Source: Isoetes taiwanensis (lineage: Eukaryota > Streptophyta > Lycopodiopsida > Isoetales > Isoetaceae). From it: a stretch of 64,000 bases of DNA. This document shows positions 10,385-20,547 of this stretch, one piece after another. Numbering within the stretch: position 1 is the first letter of the stretch; every line of letters begins with the position of its first letter. The position numbers and the translations under genes are program-made. Location: assembly GCA_021234155.1 (NCBI GenBank), contig JAJEKV010000004.1:13982716-14046715 (forward strand). The letters are read 5' to 3'. A model generated the notes under the pieces. The model saw nothing but the letters and a program-made list of their open reading frames with translations. It ran no database searches and was not told the DNA's origin.

Positions 10385-11390
10385 ATGGCGCAGAATAGCG
10401 GTAATGCCGGATCTAACAATCCCAACAACCAAAGAACAGAAGAGAAGGCGCCGTCTGGGCGCACACATCATGGTGAAGACAGCGAGGGGCAGCCCGCCAA
10501 GAACTATGTCGATTACTTCTAACAACGAGCGTAGCACCGTCTTCCGAGCCAGAAAACATCCATCAAGCAGGTCTGGACGCTGTAGTTCAGAATGTTGCCA
10601 ATGACGCAGAGGAGATTTTTAGAGACATACCTTCCGAGCAAAGGCGTGTTTACCCGTTCTTTCTCGCCATTTAGTCGGAGAAGGAAGCTTCGTGCGGTAC
10701 CGGTATCCGTCATGGAGTTCCCGGCTCGATGATTGCATCGCCGTTAACGCCGATGTGGTAGTTGCACCGCATTACCGACGCTGTTCTGTTCCTTCGATGG
10801 GAGCCGACAACTTGCTTGAGGCACTCCATTCCTTCATCGTTTGGCCCAGGTTGATGGCTTCTTTGACGCCAACTCCTAACACATTCTCTGTACTGGCTAA
10901 TGAGATAGATTACATAACCGACTTCCTCGTAAATGCCGAAAAGTTGGATTGGTGGAGATAAACCAGGGGCAGAACTTGCTTGGAGCCGACAATGAGAATG
11001 CTAAGCCCCATGAGGATGACCATCGATGTGCATGTCCGGATGTTCTTGTTGCTGATGTGCCCGCCCGTAACGTTCCTATTGCTTTGTCGTGCGCTTTTGA
11101 ACCCCTCAATATTATGTACTCGGTGTCCCTTTCGGTCCCCTGCGGATGGCTCAATTAGAAGAAAATATCGTTCTACAAGAGGCAATCTGCCGGTACACAT
11201 TGGCGGTTATTGCAAACCCGTTGTACCGTGATGCGAAAGAGTGCTTCCTGTTGATGAGCAGCAGAAGTCGCATCATCCAAAGAGGCGTAAGAGGAAAACT
11301 AAGCCTAAGCGCCGCTGCAGAAGAAACAGGTTCTCTGCAAAGGCCCTCCTAAGTCTGAATAAGAAGGGCCACCGCTTAATCAAAAGTTAA
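10385..11390 (+). pseudogene. decayed ORF, unknown, basic C-terminus
   Basis: The ATG at 10385 follows a T/A-rich segment with TTATATAATTAT (about 10269-10280). The first 45 codons are open and rich in Asn, Gly and Glu, then stop at 10522. Sense continues in other frames: an acidic helical piece (NVANDAEEIFRDIPSEQRRV, about 10592-10650), a later stretch around 10925-11158, and a very basic Lys/Arg-rich end near 11265-11387 that looks like a nuclear localisation or nucleic-acid-binding tail. At least three frame changes are needed. I do not recognise the family. Confidence 0.4.
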
Positions 11391-11391
11391 G

Positions 11392-11700
11392 ATGGATGCG
11401 CTGAACCGGCACTTCCGAACCACGTGGAGTGGGTGCTTCCGGAAGCTCACAATGGCTAGAATATGTAAGGAGGTGGTTCGGAGAGATACATTAAGATGAA
11501 GAGGGATGGTGCAAGGTACGGAGACATGGTTACTGATTTTCCAATGCGAGCGGTAACAGTCGATTCGATTCACCGCAGATGCCCTTGATGCTCGCACGAG
11601 GCACGAGAATCACATGGTCGTTCTTCTTCAAGACCGTGGTGAAATGTGCTGTGCATTCCAAGAGAGTGACAATAATGAGGCAGGGATATTGCCTTGACAA
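11392..11700 (+). pseudogene. possible small decayed ORF
   Basis: Following an ATG at 11392 the sequence keeps a GC-richer, coding-like texture to about 11695, but frames change at least twice. One segment (about 11580-11694) encodes a His/Met/Cys-containing peptide ending at a stop near 11694. No family is recognisable. It ends about 120 bp before palindrome cluster 2. Confidence 0.25.
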
Positions 11701-11814
11701 ATTACTTCCGAGGCATGTAAAGTGTTTTATATTAATGAAACGATCTTTGTTGTATATTTTGTTTTTGCTTGCTAGGTATTTTGATTGTATCTATTCTCTA
11801 TGTATACTTTACAA

Positions 11815-11947
11815 TGCACCGCTTGCCACGGTGCGCTGAAATGGGTATAAATTACTTTGTGAGGGAGGTATTTTAAGCACCGCGGGCCCGCGGTCGCGAA
11901 ATTCTATGTAGTTACCGTGTGAGGGCAATTTAAGCACCGCGGCCACT
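11815..11947. promoter_or_regulatory. palindrome cluster 2
   Basis: Three motifs lie at 11815-11836 (GCACCGCTTGCCACGGTGCG), 11876-11900 (GCACCGCGGGCCCGCGGTCG) and 11933-11947 (GCACCGCGGCC). They are close relatives of cluster 1 and again fall between ORF-like segments. The intervening DNA also repeats the phrase GTGAGGG (11858 and 11919). Confidence 0.6.
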
Positions 11948-12363
11948 TGTAAAATTGAATCATTCCATAGAAAGTGAACCACAATATCAAAGTGAGCATA
12001 TTAACATGTTTGAGAATATATTAACATATTAGAGAACATTTAGAGAACGGCAAGTAACGGAATTATGTTCAAGTAACCTTCCCCTAGGTTTCTAACCCCT
12101 TCCCCTTCCCCTGCGAGGTCTAACCCATGCATCTGGGTTAGGAGTCAAGAGCTCACGCTCCTCCCAGCCTGATTCTTCCCACCATATGGGGTACCTAGTC
12201 ATTAGAAAAAGGTATATATGCCATTATACGAGTACCATACAAGTATGTATATAATCCAATAATTTCTATGTATATACGATCAATAATTTTGGTGCGTACA
12301 TACCATCAATAATTTTGGTGGGTATAAATATACATCAAATTGCCGAGTGCAGCAACATTGGCC

Positions 12364-12612
12364 ATGTGGCCTCCTCCTGGTCCTGAACGTGATTCCATCA
12401 CCTGCAAGATGAATCACGAAAACTTCAAGCAGTGTCGCGAGCGACAAATACCAATGGAAGACTGGATGACCACTGCCGCTCTCAATCCTCGCTATTATCC
12501 TGATCCCTTCGATGTTATCATCCATCTAATATGGAATAGAGAGCATCAGATGTACATGATAGAAAAGATCACTGGGGTGCCTGGTGACAATGACTCAGAA
12601 GAGTCCCCCTAA
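12364..12612 (+). CDS. small protein, tandem paralogue 1 (82 aa)
   Basis: An intact ORF from ATG 12364 to TAA 12612. A TATA box (GGTATAAATA, 12321-12330) lies about 34 bp upstream of the ATG, so the leader would be very short. The product begins Pro-rich, then carries SITCKM, an RQIP motif, a central FDVIIHLIW segment, and an acidic tail ending near EESP. The next gene (12791) has the same order of motifs, showing a tandem duplication. I do not recognise the family. Retention of an open frame beside a damaged paralogue may mean later decay or weak selection. Confidence 0.5.
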   Translation: MWPPPGPERDSITCKMNHENFKQCRERQIPMEDWMTTAALNPRYYPDPFDVIIHLIWNREHQMYMIEKITGVPGDNDSEESP

Positions 12613-12790
12613 ATCAATACTTGTCATCTGGATCATATTGTCAATACTTATTTGAAGAGTTCATGATCGTGTATTTTGTACATTATGCTCGTATATATAA
12701 CCAATAATGCTGCTTTCTGATTTTACGCCAATAATTTTGTTCGATATAAGTACAGCTCCATTCATTCAATGGAGAAGGCATCCATTTGCT

Positions 12791-13034
12791 ATGTCTCGGC
12801 CTGGTTATTCTTGTTATTCCATTACTTGCACTATGACATATAATGATCTTTATAGATGTTCTCGGAGGGGTATCCCCTTGATTCCCCGGGTGGAAGGGGT
12901 AGCGGAGGGTCGAAATCATTCTTCCAACGGGTTTATCGTGTTGTTATCCACCTTCATTGGGTTCCGGGCGTCACGCCTATGAGATTAATCGCATCACTCA
13001 ACTTGTCGCTCATGATGATCCCGATTGCGAATGA
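12791..13034 (+). pseudogene. small protein, tandem paralogue 2, frameshifted
   Basis: The ATG at 12791 follows a TATA-like CGATATAAG (12742-12750). The first 30 codons give SITCTM...RRGIP, matching SITCKM...RQIP in the upstream copy. Further on VVIHLHW aligns with VIIHLIW in a second frame, and the acidic end RITQLVAHDDPDCE aligns with KITGVPGDNDSEES in a third frame, ending at TGA 13034. At least two indels therefore break it. The gap between the two copies is only about 180 bp and contains the second TATA box. Confidence 0.5.
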
Positions 13035-13223
13035 TCTTACGCATTTATGTATGCTATGCCTTTTGTATGAGTTCTAAATTACATTTACTAGAATATTTCA
13101 GACATTCTCTAGTTATAAGTATGTATCCATAAGAGATAAGAACATATGATTCATCTATTTACCGCATTTTCCTTACATGTAGATTCTAAATTCAGATAAG
13201 CATTCTCTTCGCAGTGTGTGTAG

Positions 13224-13334
13224 TCACGGTGCGAAATAATGTGGAATAGTCATTTTCGCACCGCGGGCCCGCGGTCGCGATATTTGTTAGTTGTAAGCTA
13301 ACGGACAACACGGTCTTATGCCGCGGCTACCCGC
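13224..13334. promoter_or_regulatory. palindrome cluster 3
   Basis: Motifs at 13224-13235 (CACGGTGCGAAA), 13254-13281 (TTTCGCACCGCGGGCCCGCG and following) and 13317-13334 (TGCCGCGGCTACCCGC). This cluster lies where the plus-strand and minus-strand ORF sets converge, the expected place for shared 3' hairpins. Confidence 0.6.
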
Positions 13335-13479
13335 AGTCAAGTAAAATAGAAGCGTAAAACAAATTAAAATGAAACCGAAGTTTATGTTCGATATAACAAG
13401 AATAGAGATTTCAAACAAGTCTTTGCATTAATTGACAATGGTTACAACTTCATTTTCTTAGAAACATGTAAGTCATCGG

Positions 13480-14766
13480 ACACTTTGACTTCTTCCAATT
13501 CGATTTCCCGGACCGGCAGATCCAACAGTACATAAGGCGAGAATGGGGGCTCCCTCTTTCCCAAGTCACCGAATTGTAGCCTTATCCACGGACAAGGCCA
13601 ATGCAGCTCTCTCGGGCAGCCATAGAATACATACTAAAGCCACCAAAATATGCGTGGCGATATCTCTCCCCAACGACCACTACTTCGATCAGAATTGGCG
13701 GATAATGGGATGTGATTACCAATCAACGAGGGGGCCTTGAGTTTCAAGACCTCTTCCGGTCCATATGGGCTGTACTTAGAATGGAACACAACGATCTCTC
13801 CCTTATAAAGGTAGCCCATATAGTGGGCGATACTTGCATCTCGCCAAGGGTAACTCACGTCATGTCCGGCGCAAAAAATCGTCCACAAAAAATCTCCTGC
13901 GCAACAAACAATCGTTCTTAGGCACTTAATAAAATAAGCAAACTTATGGTAGCTTACCTCCACTTCATCAGATGCAATAACCTCTTTGGTAGAAATGTTG
14001 ATGGACGACCTTGAAGCGCTTGATTCGCTCTTTGATACTTGTTTTGCACTATCCTTTTTAGCTTCTGAAGTACTCGCCTCGAACTTTACTTCTGAGACTT
14101 CCTTCAAGCCCACTTCTGCCATCTCCGGGAACTCTATCAAAAGCATTCTCGGGAGCTATTGAAGTTCCATCATAAGTTAAGAGATCGCGGGGTCCCTAGG
14201 CACTTCCGCTCGAAGTCAATGAAGTCGTCTAGACCAACAACGAAAAGCATAGATTTGTCCAAGGACTTCATCTTCCCTCAAACCAGTAATGGAAGATATA
14301 TCGTGGAGAAGAAGATAGTCCTTCCCTCCTATGTTAACTGGCAAGGCTTCCGTGACATCCCATCTATCAAGATTCTCTTCATGCTCGTCTACATCTTCAT
14401 CCTCGTCCTCGTCGAGCTTTTCCACCAGTTCCTTCTCTTTCTCTGCATCAAATACCTCCTCTACAGGTGACTGAGGTTCTCGCAATAGCCTTCACCGTGG
14501 TTCTTCCCCCATCTGTTGGTGGAACCAGTATATATCATGTAAGTAGTAAACATGATGTCAACTGGATATAAATTATCCTTCCCATCCTTCTCACATAAGT
14601 CGGCTGGCAGTCTCTTGAACGACCTTCGAACCTTATCTTGGTCACCTTTGGGAAAAAGCTTCAGAAAGGACTTTAGACTCAATACAATCTTCCCAGTCGA
14701 GGGAGAAGGACGCCTTCGGTTTACCACGGCCATGAAACCATGAATGTAATTGACCATACACGCCAC
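13480..14766 (-). pseudogene. decayed minus-strand ORF with acidic linker
   Basis: Coding sense runs on the minus strand from an ATG at 14766 but changes frame several times. The first 100 codons (14766-14461) include a basic Ser/Lys-rich part and IMFTTYMIYTGSTNRWGKNH. A strongly acidic segment (DEDEDEDVDEHEENLD) lies at about 14400-14360, then GGKDYLLLHDISSITGLRED near 14290. A Ser/Glu-rich helix-like part (about 14090-13990) leads to a segment with GYLYKGEIVVFHSKYSPYG (about 13815-13755). The family is unknown. Alternation of charged linkers and compact segments suggests a multi-domain protein of 400 residues or more before decay. Confidence 0.4.
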
Positions 14767-15245
14767 CGTGTTTTGTTAGCCTCGAGAGATTATATCTACC
14801 GTTAGGCGAAGTTATTGTAGACTACGATTAAAGTCTACCGGTTTTTCAGGCTGTTGAGCGAACTCATCTGGGTGTGACAACCGATACTCTGCTTCCTTCC
14901 TGACGATCTGGTCATACCATGCTCGAACTGTTCCCAAGCTTTCTCTGACCTGCCGTTTGACATTGCGGAATTGTAGCCTTCTTTAGTGCAATAAAACCTG
15001 ATAAGCCTAAAAGTAAGTGCTGCCGACGGGCGAAACTAAAATGTCTTAAGTGTCCGACGAAATATATGCGACGCAGTACGGTCTTGAAACAAATATAAAC
15101 CCCGGACAACAATAAAGGTATTAATCGGGTGGCCTGCGTGCAAATTTTGCCGAAAAAGAAGGCCAAATTTATGTTAAGCGCAAAACATACTATACCGTAC
15201 CGCGGTCTTGAAACTACACAACACGACTACCGCGATTTCTACATA

Positions 15246-15269
15246 TTTCGCACGGTGGCCACGGTGCTA
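15246..15269. promoter_or_regulatory. palindrome cluster 4
   Basis: TTTCGCACGGTGGCCACGGT and the following bases form a variant of the palindromes at 10.1, 11.8 and 13.2 kb. It lies just downstream of the 3' end of the minus-strand ORF that stops at 15346. Confidence 0.5.
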
Positions 15270-15345
15270 TCTTTGCAAAAGGATATAAGTTATTGGCAAA
15301 CAACACTGGGATTTGAACCCAGTAACACCATTGTTATTTATTTGT

Positions 15346-16101
15346 TTAACTGTTTTCACTTAAAGAAAGTACAACAGGAGGCATACAGAGCTTTGTTGTA
15401 TACAATTCTTCCCTACGTTTTCCTACCTTGACACCATCTACCAAAAAATGGAAGACGTTTAAGTCACATTCTGATTCCAAAATAATTCTTACATCAAATA
15501 AAGACCATGCTTCTTCGACTTTTAAAGTTTTAAACAATTGACCACTTTTGAAGATAGCAATGTCAATGACCGCAGAATGGGTACCATCAGCATCGTCTTG
15601 TTCCACTGGAACCCACGTCCATCTGCTCCCTTCTTTTACTTCCCTCCATCTTCTGTATTTGAAGGTAATGTAAACTGTTTGCTTTCGAATACAATACCTG
15701 ATTCGAACGCTTTCTTTCTTTATCCTGCACTGTACCTTCTCAACTCCTTCATGCAGACGGGATGACCATTCATCACATAAAATGTCATCCAGAAACAACT
15801 GACAATCACTTACAGTAAACATTTTTGAAGTCTTCTTGACATTCTCGACATTCTTAAACAAGGTAATAAACATATCGATGGGTACATTTACTTTCACGTG
15901 TCCACAGACTCCACCTTTCTCCTTCAAAGCACTGAAAATTTCCTGTGACAATTTCAGCTTGGCAAGAAACAACGAGAACCGGAATCCATTGGCGAGAACT
16001 AAGCTTTGTGATAATGGGGGCAATGGTAATTCCACAATTTTGCCTTTCCGAGGATAATACTCATATTTTAAGAACCAAATCCCCTTTCCCTTGCTCTGCA
16101 C
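15346..16101 (-). CDS. unknown protein, 251-codon open segment
   Basis: The longest unbroken frame in the compact block. The first in-frame codon listed is GTG (16101), so the true start is probably upstream. The same frame continues back to an in-frame TGA near 16136 and then reads GPGTIEFYHKHLPCFLL. Visible features are a Leu-rich early part with basic spacing, several Cys (VCGHVKV, SDCQLFLDDILC), a basic Arg/Lys/Trp stretch (YRRWREVKEG, about residue 150), and a C-terminal beta-rich end with SLFDVRIILESE and FHFLVDGVKVG. I do not recognise a family. Tool-based fold prediction would be decisive. The ORF ends about 77 bp from palindrome cluster 4. Confidence 0.45.
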   Translation of the reverse strand: MQSKGKGIWFLKYEYYPRKGKIVELPLPPLSQSLVLANGFRFSLFLAKLKLSQEIFSALKEKGGVCGHVKVNVPIDMFITLFKNVENVKKTSKMFTVSDCQLFLDDILCDEWSSRLHEGVEKVQCRIKKESVRIRYCIRKQTVYITFKYRRWREVKEGSRWTWVPVEQDDADGTHSAVIDIAIFKSGQLFKTLKVEEAWSLFDVRIILESECDLNVFHFLVDGVKVGKRREELYTTKLCMPPVVLSLSENS

Positions 16102-16341
16102 TTCGTTTTGACCTTCAAAAGCAAGGATCCAATATCATAATAGAAAGCACGGAAGATGCTTGTGATAGAACTCGATGGTTCCAGGTCCAGCACATCGGAA
16201 ATACAGAGCCCTGAGATACCAGAAACCCAATTAGTTGATTTCTTCAAAATATAATGAATGACGGATTAGCACAGATATAATGAAACTCACAATTCGCACG
16301 AAGCTCAAGAAAATTACGTCGAGATCTTATCTTTTCTTTTC

Positions 16342-16548
16342 TCATGTCAGGTGTCTGACCTTGATATATACTTCCCCTCTCACCTCGAACCCGACAACAA
16401 TAGCCTTCCAATGGCTTGAAATAACATTTCTCCTGCCTTTGATCACCCGATGAGGACCTCTGAGTGGCGGTCGGATTGTCACGAAGCTCCCAAGAAATAT
16501 ATTGAAGCAGCCGAAATCGTTCTCAGCTGTGACAGAGGTAATCGCCAT
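16342..16548 (-). CDS. likely first exon of the same minus-strand gene (68 aa)
   Basis: The ATG at 16548 follows a T-rich leader ending TTCATTTCAG and, further up, a TATA box (TCTATAAGTACC, about 16672-16683). The peptide is compact, with FNIFLGSFVTIRPP, a basic RVIKGRRNV patch and WKAIVVGFEVRG. Between this ORF and the 251-codon segment lies a good intron candidate: donor GTGAGT (near 16292) and acceptor TGGTATCTCAG (near 16212). The two ORFs may therefore be exons of one gene, though the phase does not join cleanly. Function unknown. Confidence 0.35.
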   Translation of the reverse strand: MAITSVTAENDFGCFNIFLGSFVTIRPPLRGPHRVIKGRRNVISSHWKAIVVGFEVRGEVYIKVRHLT

Positions 16549-16671
16549 CTGAAATGAACCGGCAAATTAATTAGATCAAACGATCCAATCGGATGAGCTC
16601 GCGAACTAGAAGGATTGAAAGCATTAGCAAACCCGGATGGAGAGACGGAAAAGAAGAGCCGTTGAGGAGGG

Positions 16672-16735
16672 GGTACTTATAGACACCCCAACATTTGGGC
16701 GGTAATTCAGGGCGGGAATAATTTGTAATTATTAC
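16672..16735 (-). promoter_or_regulatory. TATA box and upstream inverted repeat of minus-strand gene
   Basis: The minus strand reads TCTATAAGTACC (16683-16672), about 125 bp upstream of the ATG at 16548. Just upstream (about 16708-16743) lies an interrupted inverted repeat, GGGCGGGAATAAT...ATTATTACTTCCCGCCC, which could bind a dimeric factor. Confidence 0.45.
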
Positions 16736-17199
16736 TTCCCGCCCACCGAACCTCCAGGGCAGGTAGGTAAGGATAATGCCGAACCTGTACCTTGACGACA
16801 CCTGGCATGGGAAGGGAGGCATGGATGAAGAAAAGCCTGTACCCCCCCGAATTCTCATTGGCCGCGCGATTTCCATGCTGGCATCGAGCTTGGGACAATA
16901 AGTGAACCCAAAAAAACTCTAATGTAACAGCACAGATTCAGAATATCCTTACCAAAGATGTCACATGTAGTATCATGGTATTGAACCTAACAGTTGCACT
17001 AATCTATTAATATCTCTCATGCTTCAGAAGGTATGCTTCTTGCTAAGCAGAAAGATTGAGAGAAGGCTAACCGACGTGAATTTGATTTATTGATTCTAGC
17101 TTAATGCAAAAGTATGTTGGCCAAAATGGGCATATGTCAGATGCTTCTGAAATTAGAGCTGGACTTCAATTCAGAAAACATTTTGTCACCATATTAAAT

Positions 17200-17865
17200 G
17201 CAGCTATTACCAAAAAGGTATTTCCATATTTCTCTTTTCCGCCTCCCTCCGCTTTGGCGCTGCTGGCGCTACCGCCGCGAGGCCTGCCGGCGGATCCCTC
17301 GATGGATGGATGGCGTTGGAGCAGCGGCAGTGAAGGATGGCGCCCCTGTGTGTGCCTGAGTGGATGTTCGCCTGCGCGCATACCTGGGGGTGCTGGCGCC
17401 TTGGCGTAGGGCTGGTGGATGGGTGAGGAGGCACCTCCGATGGGCGATTTCCCTGAGCGGTTTTTCTGAGCGCCGCCTTCCCCTCAATGTAATGCGGGCG
17501 ACATGTTAGGCGCGTCTGTTTTCCAGCACCCAGTTGTGAAGAGGTTACGGTTCGGAGTTGCTTGGTGAAGCTTTGCCTGCTGGAGGTATGAAGGTATGCT
17601 TGTTGCTTGTGCAACAGCATGGATTTTTGGATCGGTGAGCAGCCATAGTCATCCTGGCAACGGTTTTTTCCCAGGTGGTTTTTAATCCGGGTCATGATGG
17701 TTGTGTTCTAGCTCACGTTGTGCTTTGGTTTAAGGGCTTCGGCCCATGTTCTTGTTTGGACTTCGGTCCAGGACTTCGGTCCCTTATGTACTTGGTCCCA
17801 TAACCCGATTGGGTTCCGTGGACGTTAAAAATTTTTCCTTCCTTCCTTCCTTCCTAGCCATCCAT
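17200..17865 (+). mobile_element. non-LTR element 3' end with (TTCC)n tail
   Basis: A GC-rich segment ends with CCGTGGACGTTAAAAA followed by TTCCTTCCTTCC. The same terminal CCGTGGACGTTAAAAA with a different short-repeat tail occurs in the 131-bp insertion at 27270-27400 (minus strand). Shared 3' ends, variable truncation and microsatellite tails are typical of RTE-like or related LINEs and their SINE partners. No protein domain is recognisable here; the ORFs in this part look like shadows of GC-rich non-coding sequence. Confidence 0.5.
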
Positions 17866-18450
17866 CCAACATATCGAACATGCCTAGCCAGTGCCATCCA
17901 TCCAACATATCGAACAAGAGGAAGGTACTATCCAGGTATATGGTACATTTTAAACCTAAAATCTCAATTGGTCTTGCAGAAAAGAAAGTTTATATAAACC
18001 TTAAACCTGCTCTGCGATCATATATTAGTTATCTTCATGTCGAGTAAGACAGATTCAGATAGAAATGACCTATACAGATAGAAATGACCTATAAATTGGC
18101 TGATCATTCAATGAACTCCAAGTTTGGTGGACAAAAGCTTGTTGACCTGTTTGAAGGAACTCTAGTACACGACTTCTTTTTGCTACAAGAATACATGCAA
18201 TTATGCTGGAAAAAGATCTCTTACAACAAAACTGAAGTCTATGAGCAGCATTAACTTAGGAAACCAAAGATGTCAGTTTAGAGTAACATCATAAAGTAGC
18301 CTAGGTAGTAACATAAGAAAAATAGCCTAATAACCCGATACGAAGAGATGCACGTGCTAACACGATAAAATAATCTAGAAACCTTAACACTAAGAAATAC
18401 ACAAAATTTTCATAACATCAATTTCTATATTATAATCAAGTGTAGCAGTA

Positions 18451-18781
18451 TCCTCCAGCTTGTCATATCCCACTAAGGAGATTACACAAGTCTCAAGGTC
18501 TTCAAGCAATGAAAAATATCCTCCAGCTTGTCGTATCCCACAAAGGAGATTACACAAGTCTCAAGGTCTTCAAGCAACAAAAATATCCTCCAGCTTGTCG
18601 TATCCCACAAAGGAGATTACACAAGTCTCAAGGTCTTCAAGCAACAAAATTGTCCTCCAGCTTGTCGTATCCCACAAAGGAGATTACACAAGTCTCAAGG
18701 TCTTCAAGCAACAAAATTGTCCTCCAGCTTGTCGTATCCCACAAAGGAGATTACACAAGTCTCAAGGTCTTCAAGCAACGA
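18451..18781 (+). repeat. tandem array, 5 x 67 bp
   Basis: Units start with TCCTCCAGCTTGTC at 18451, 18519, 18586, 18653 and 18720. The spacing is 68 bp once and 67 bp thereafter, with very few differences. Because 67 is not a multiple of three, one strand encodes the same three short peptides in rotation and all three plus frames stay open. The apparent 178-, 113- and 85-codon ORFs are thus a by-product, not evidence of a gene. Confidence 0.9.
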
Positions 18782-19616
18782 ATAACAATGGCAGGATTCT
18801 TCAGTTTGTATCAATGTCAAGGTACAAGATTCGACACATTTTCAAGGTAAATCTCATGTGGCATGCTTCTGAATCTAGAGGTGCTTCTAAAATCCATAAG
18901 AGCCTTGTGCAAACAAGCAAGAGGACTAGCAACTACAACCACAAGCTGACATGCAAAGTGCTAGAGCACCAATGTTGCATCGACCCCGAGGCTTGATAAA
19001 TGAGGAGGATTCTTGAGGCTTTAACTCTTGTACACCACCATTCTTTTCCCACTTTCTATCACATGTACACGCCTAAAGGGCCCCTCACATTGCTACTTGG
19101 GCGGCGAGTGCCCCCAGACATTGTATACATACCCATTTTTCATATTTCCTGGGTTTTTTTTTTCTTTATAATACAATCTGCATGCTTGAATATTGTGCAA
19201 TCTGCTTGAATAGGCTCAATAACCTCCTTTCTCCATCAAACCATCGAAGTGTAGCTCCAAAACATAACTCCAACACATGCAAACAACTAATGGAATCAAC
19301 ATGCTAACATGTACTAACATGCACCTACTTCAAACAACAGCCCACACAAAGCACCTACCTCAAATCTGTTTCTCCTCTCCAAGAATCAATACTAGTAGGA
19401 ACAGTTATGCGCGCCTCTTCGAGAATGATACATGTGATTATATAGAGCAATCCTATTTGCAGGAAGTTTTGATCCAACCAAAGCTTCTATTCTGTTCGTT
19501 TTATTTGATTCTGCTGATTGGCCTTCTGAGCTTGTCTTTTTAGCTTCATGTTCTGAACTTGTCTTCTTACTCTGATTTCTGCGCGCCTTTGACATTCTCA
19601 ACATTCTTGATCTCCA

Positions 19617-20480
19617 TTCTTCGAGAAGGAAAAAAATGCGACCAGTTGATGAGCGAAAAATGCAGTTTAATGGAAAAATAGGGTAAAGTTAGGGAAAAAT
19701 GCACTTTAGTACCATGACTTAGGGAAAAATAGGGAATGGAACACTTCCGGATTATAGGTTGAATACAATCGTGTTAGGTAAGCAAAATGGTCCGTGATTC
19801 CAGCTAGCAGCTCCCCGCTAATGCCAGTTGCTGCTAATTGAGAATCGCGTCCCAACTAGCTTCCTTATAACAATATGAGATCTTCAGTGTGCCATGTCAT
19901 CCCCCATTCTTGTCAAAGGAAATGATGGTATTTGGGTCAATTTATTCTCGGCTTCCTGTTGTATGCTAGGACATAACTGTAAGCGAAATTTGGCAGTTGG
20001 ATTAGGATTAAACCCACCTTCATTTCATTCGTTCTTGTTATCTACTACAAGTGACTGACATTGATAATCAAGGCGATCGACATGGCATCGACGTCGATAT
20101 TCAATGCTGACCACTCAAACATCAATTAATGGTTCGAGGAAGTCTTGACGCCACTTTTGTTAAATATATATATATATACTAGAAAAACCACATAAAAATA
20201 TATTAAAATGGCTTTTTTTTTTTAATAACACATTCTAATTTTTTGATGACCTTACAAACATATGTGCATTGGTATTTTCTTGGGCATCTATGTTAAGCAC
20301 AAGAAGTATAGCATAAAGGGAGGTTGTGAAATATTTTCAATTTGAGCAAATGTGAGTTGTTATCCCACTTTTTCTAAATTTTTTTCTTCTTAGTTAGCCT
20401 ATGCAAATAGTGTGCCACCTTTATCTCCAAGGATACTAATAATGTTACACCATGAAAAGATGAGCAAGTTTTTTTGATCA
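19617..20480 (+). repeat. dispersed repeat, copy A
   Basis: Starts CTTCGAGAAGGAAAAAAA and includes GCGACCAGTTGATGAGCG and the AT-rich end GACGCCACTTTTGTTAAATA, then AATAACACATTCTAATTT and TTGGGCATCTATGTTAAGC. Copies B (20548-20940) and C (22111-22706) repeat parts of it in the same orientation. Type unknown; no protein motif seen. Confidence 0.75.
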
Positions 20481-20547
20481 TGATACACTCACATGAATCC
20501 AAATCCTAAATGTTTGGACCACTTAATGTTTGTACCATTTGAGAGGT

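Larger units (their letters stand above)
7400..16900. other. compact block of decayed ORFs with intergenic GC palindromes
   Basis: In about 9.5 kb, ORF-like segments follow each other closely: plus strand from 7.5 to 13.0 kb, minus strand from 16.5 down to 13.5 kb. The two sets converge on a palindrome cluster at 13.22-13.34 kb. Four clusters of TTCGCACCG...CGGTGCGAA palindromes lie in the gaps. Local TATA boxes precede several ORFs (about 12322, 12744, 16675 minus). Most ORFs are broken by small indels, so the block is old. The organisation recalls large DNA viruses or virus-like mobile elements, but I recognised no hallmark gene (no capsid, packaging ATPase or polymerase B). Foreign origin is therefore an inference from layout. 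Confidence 0.45.

Noticed and set aside
15300-15375. Possible tRNA on the minus strand (GGGTTCAAATCCC T-arm near 15310)
   Set aside because: A good T-arm is present but no matching acceptor stem or anticodon arm could be found at the right distance.
18451-18781. CRISPR-like array
   Set aside because: Units are contiguous 67-bp tandem copies without unique spacers, in a plant nuclear context.
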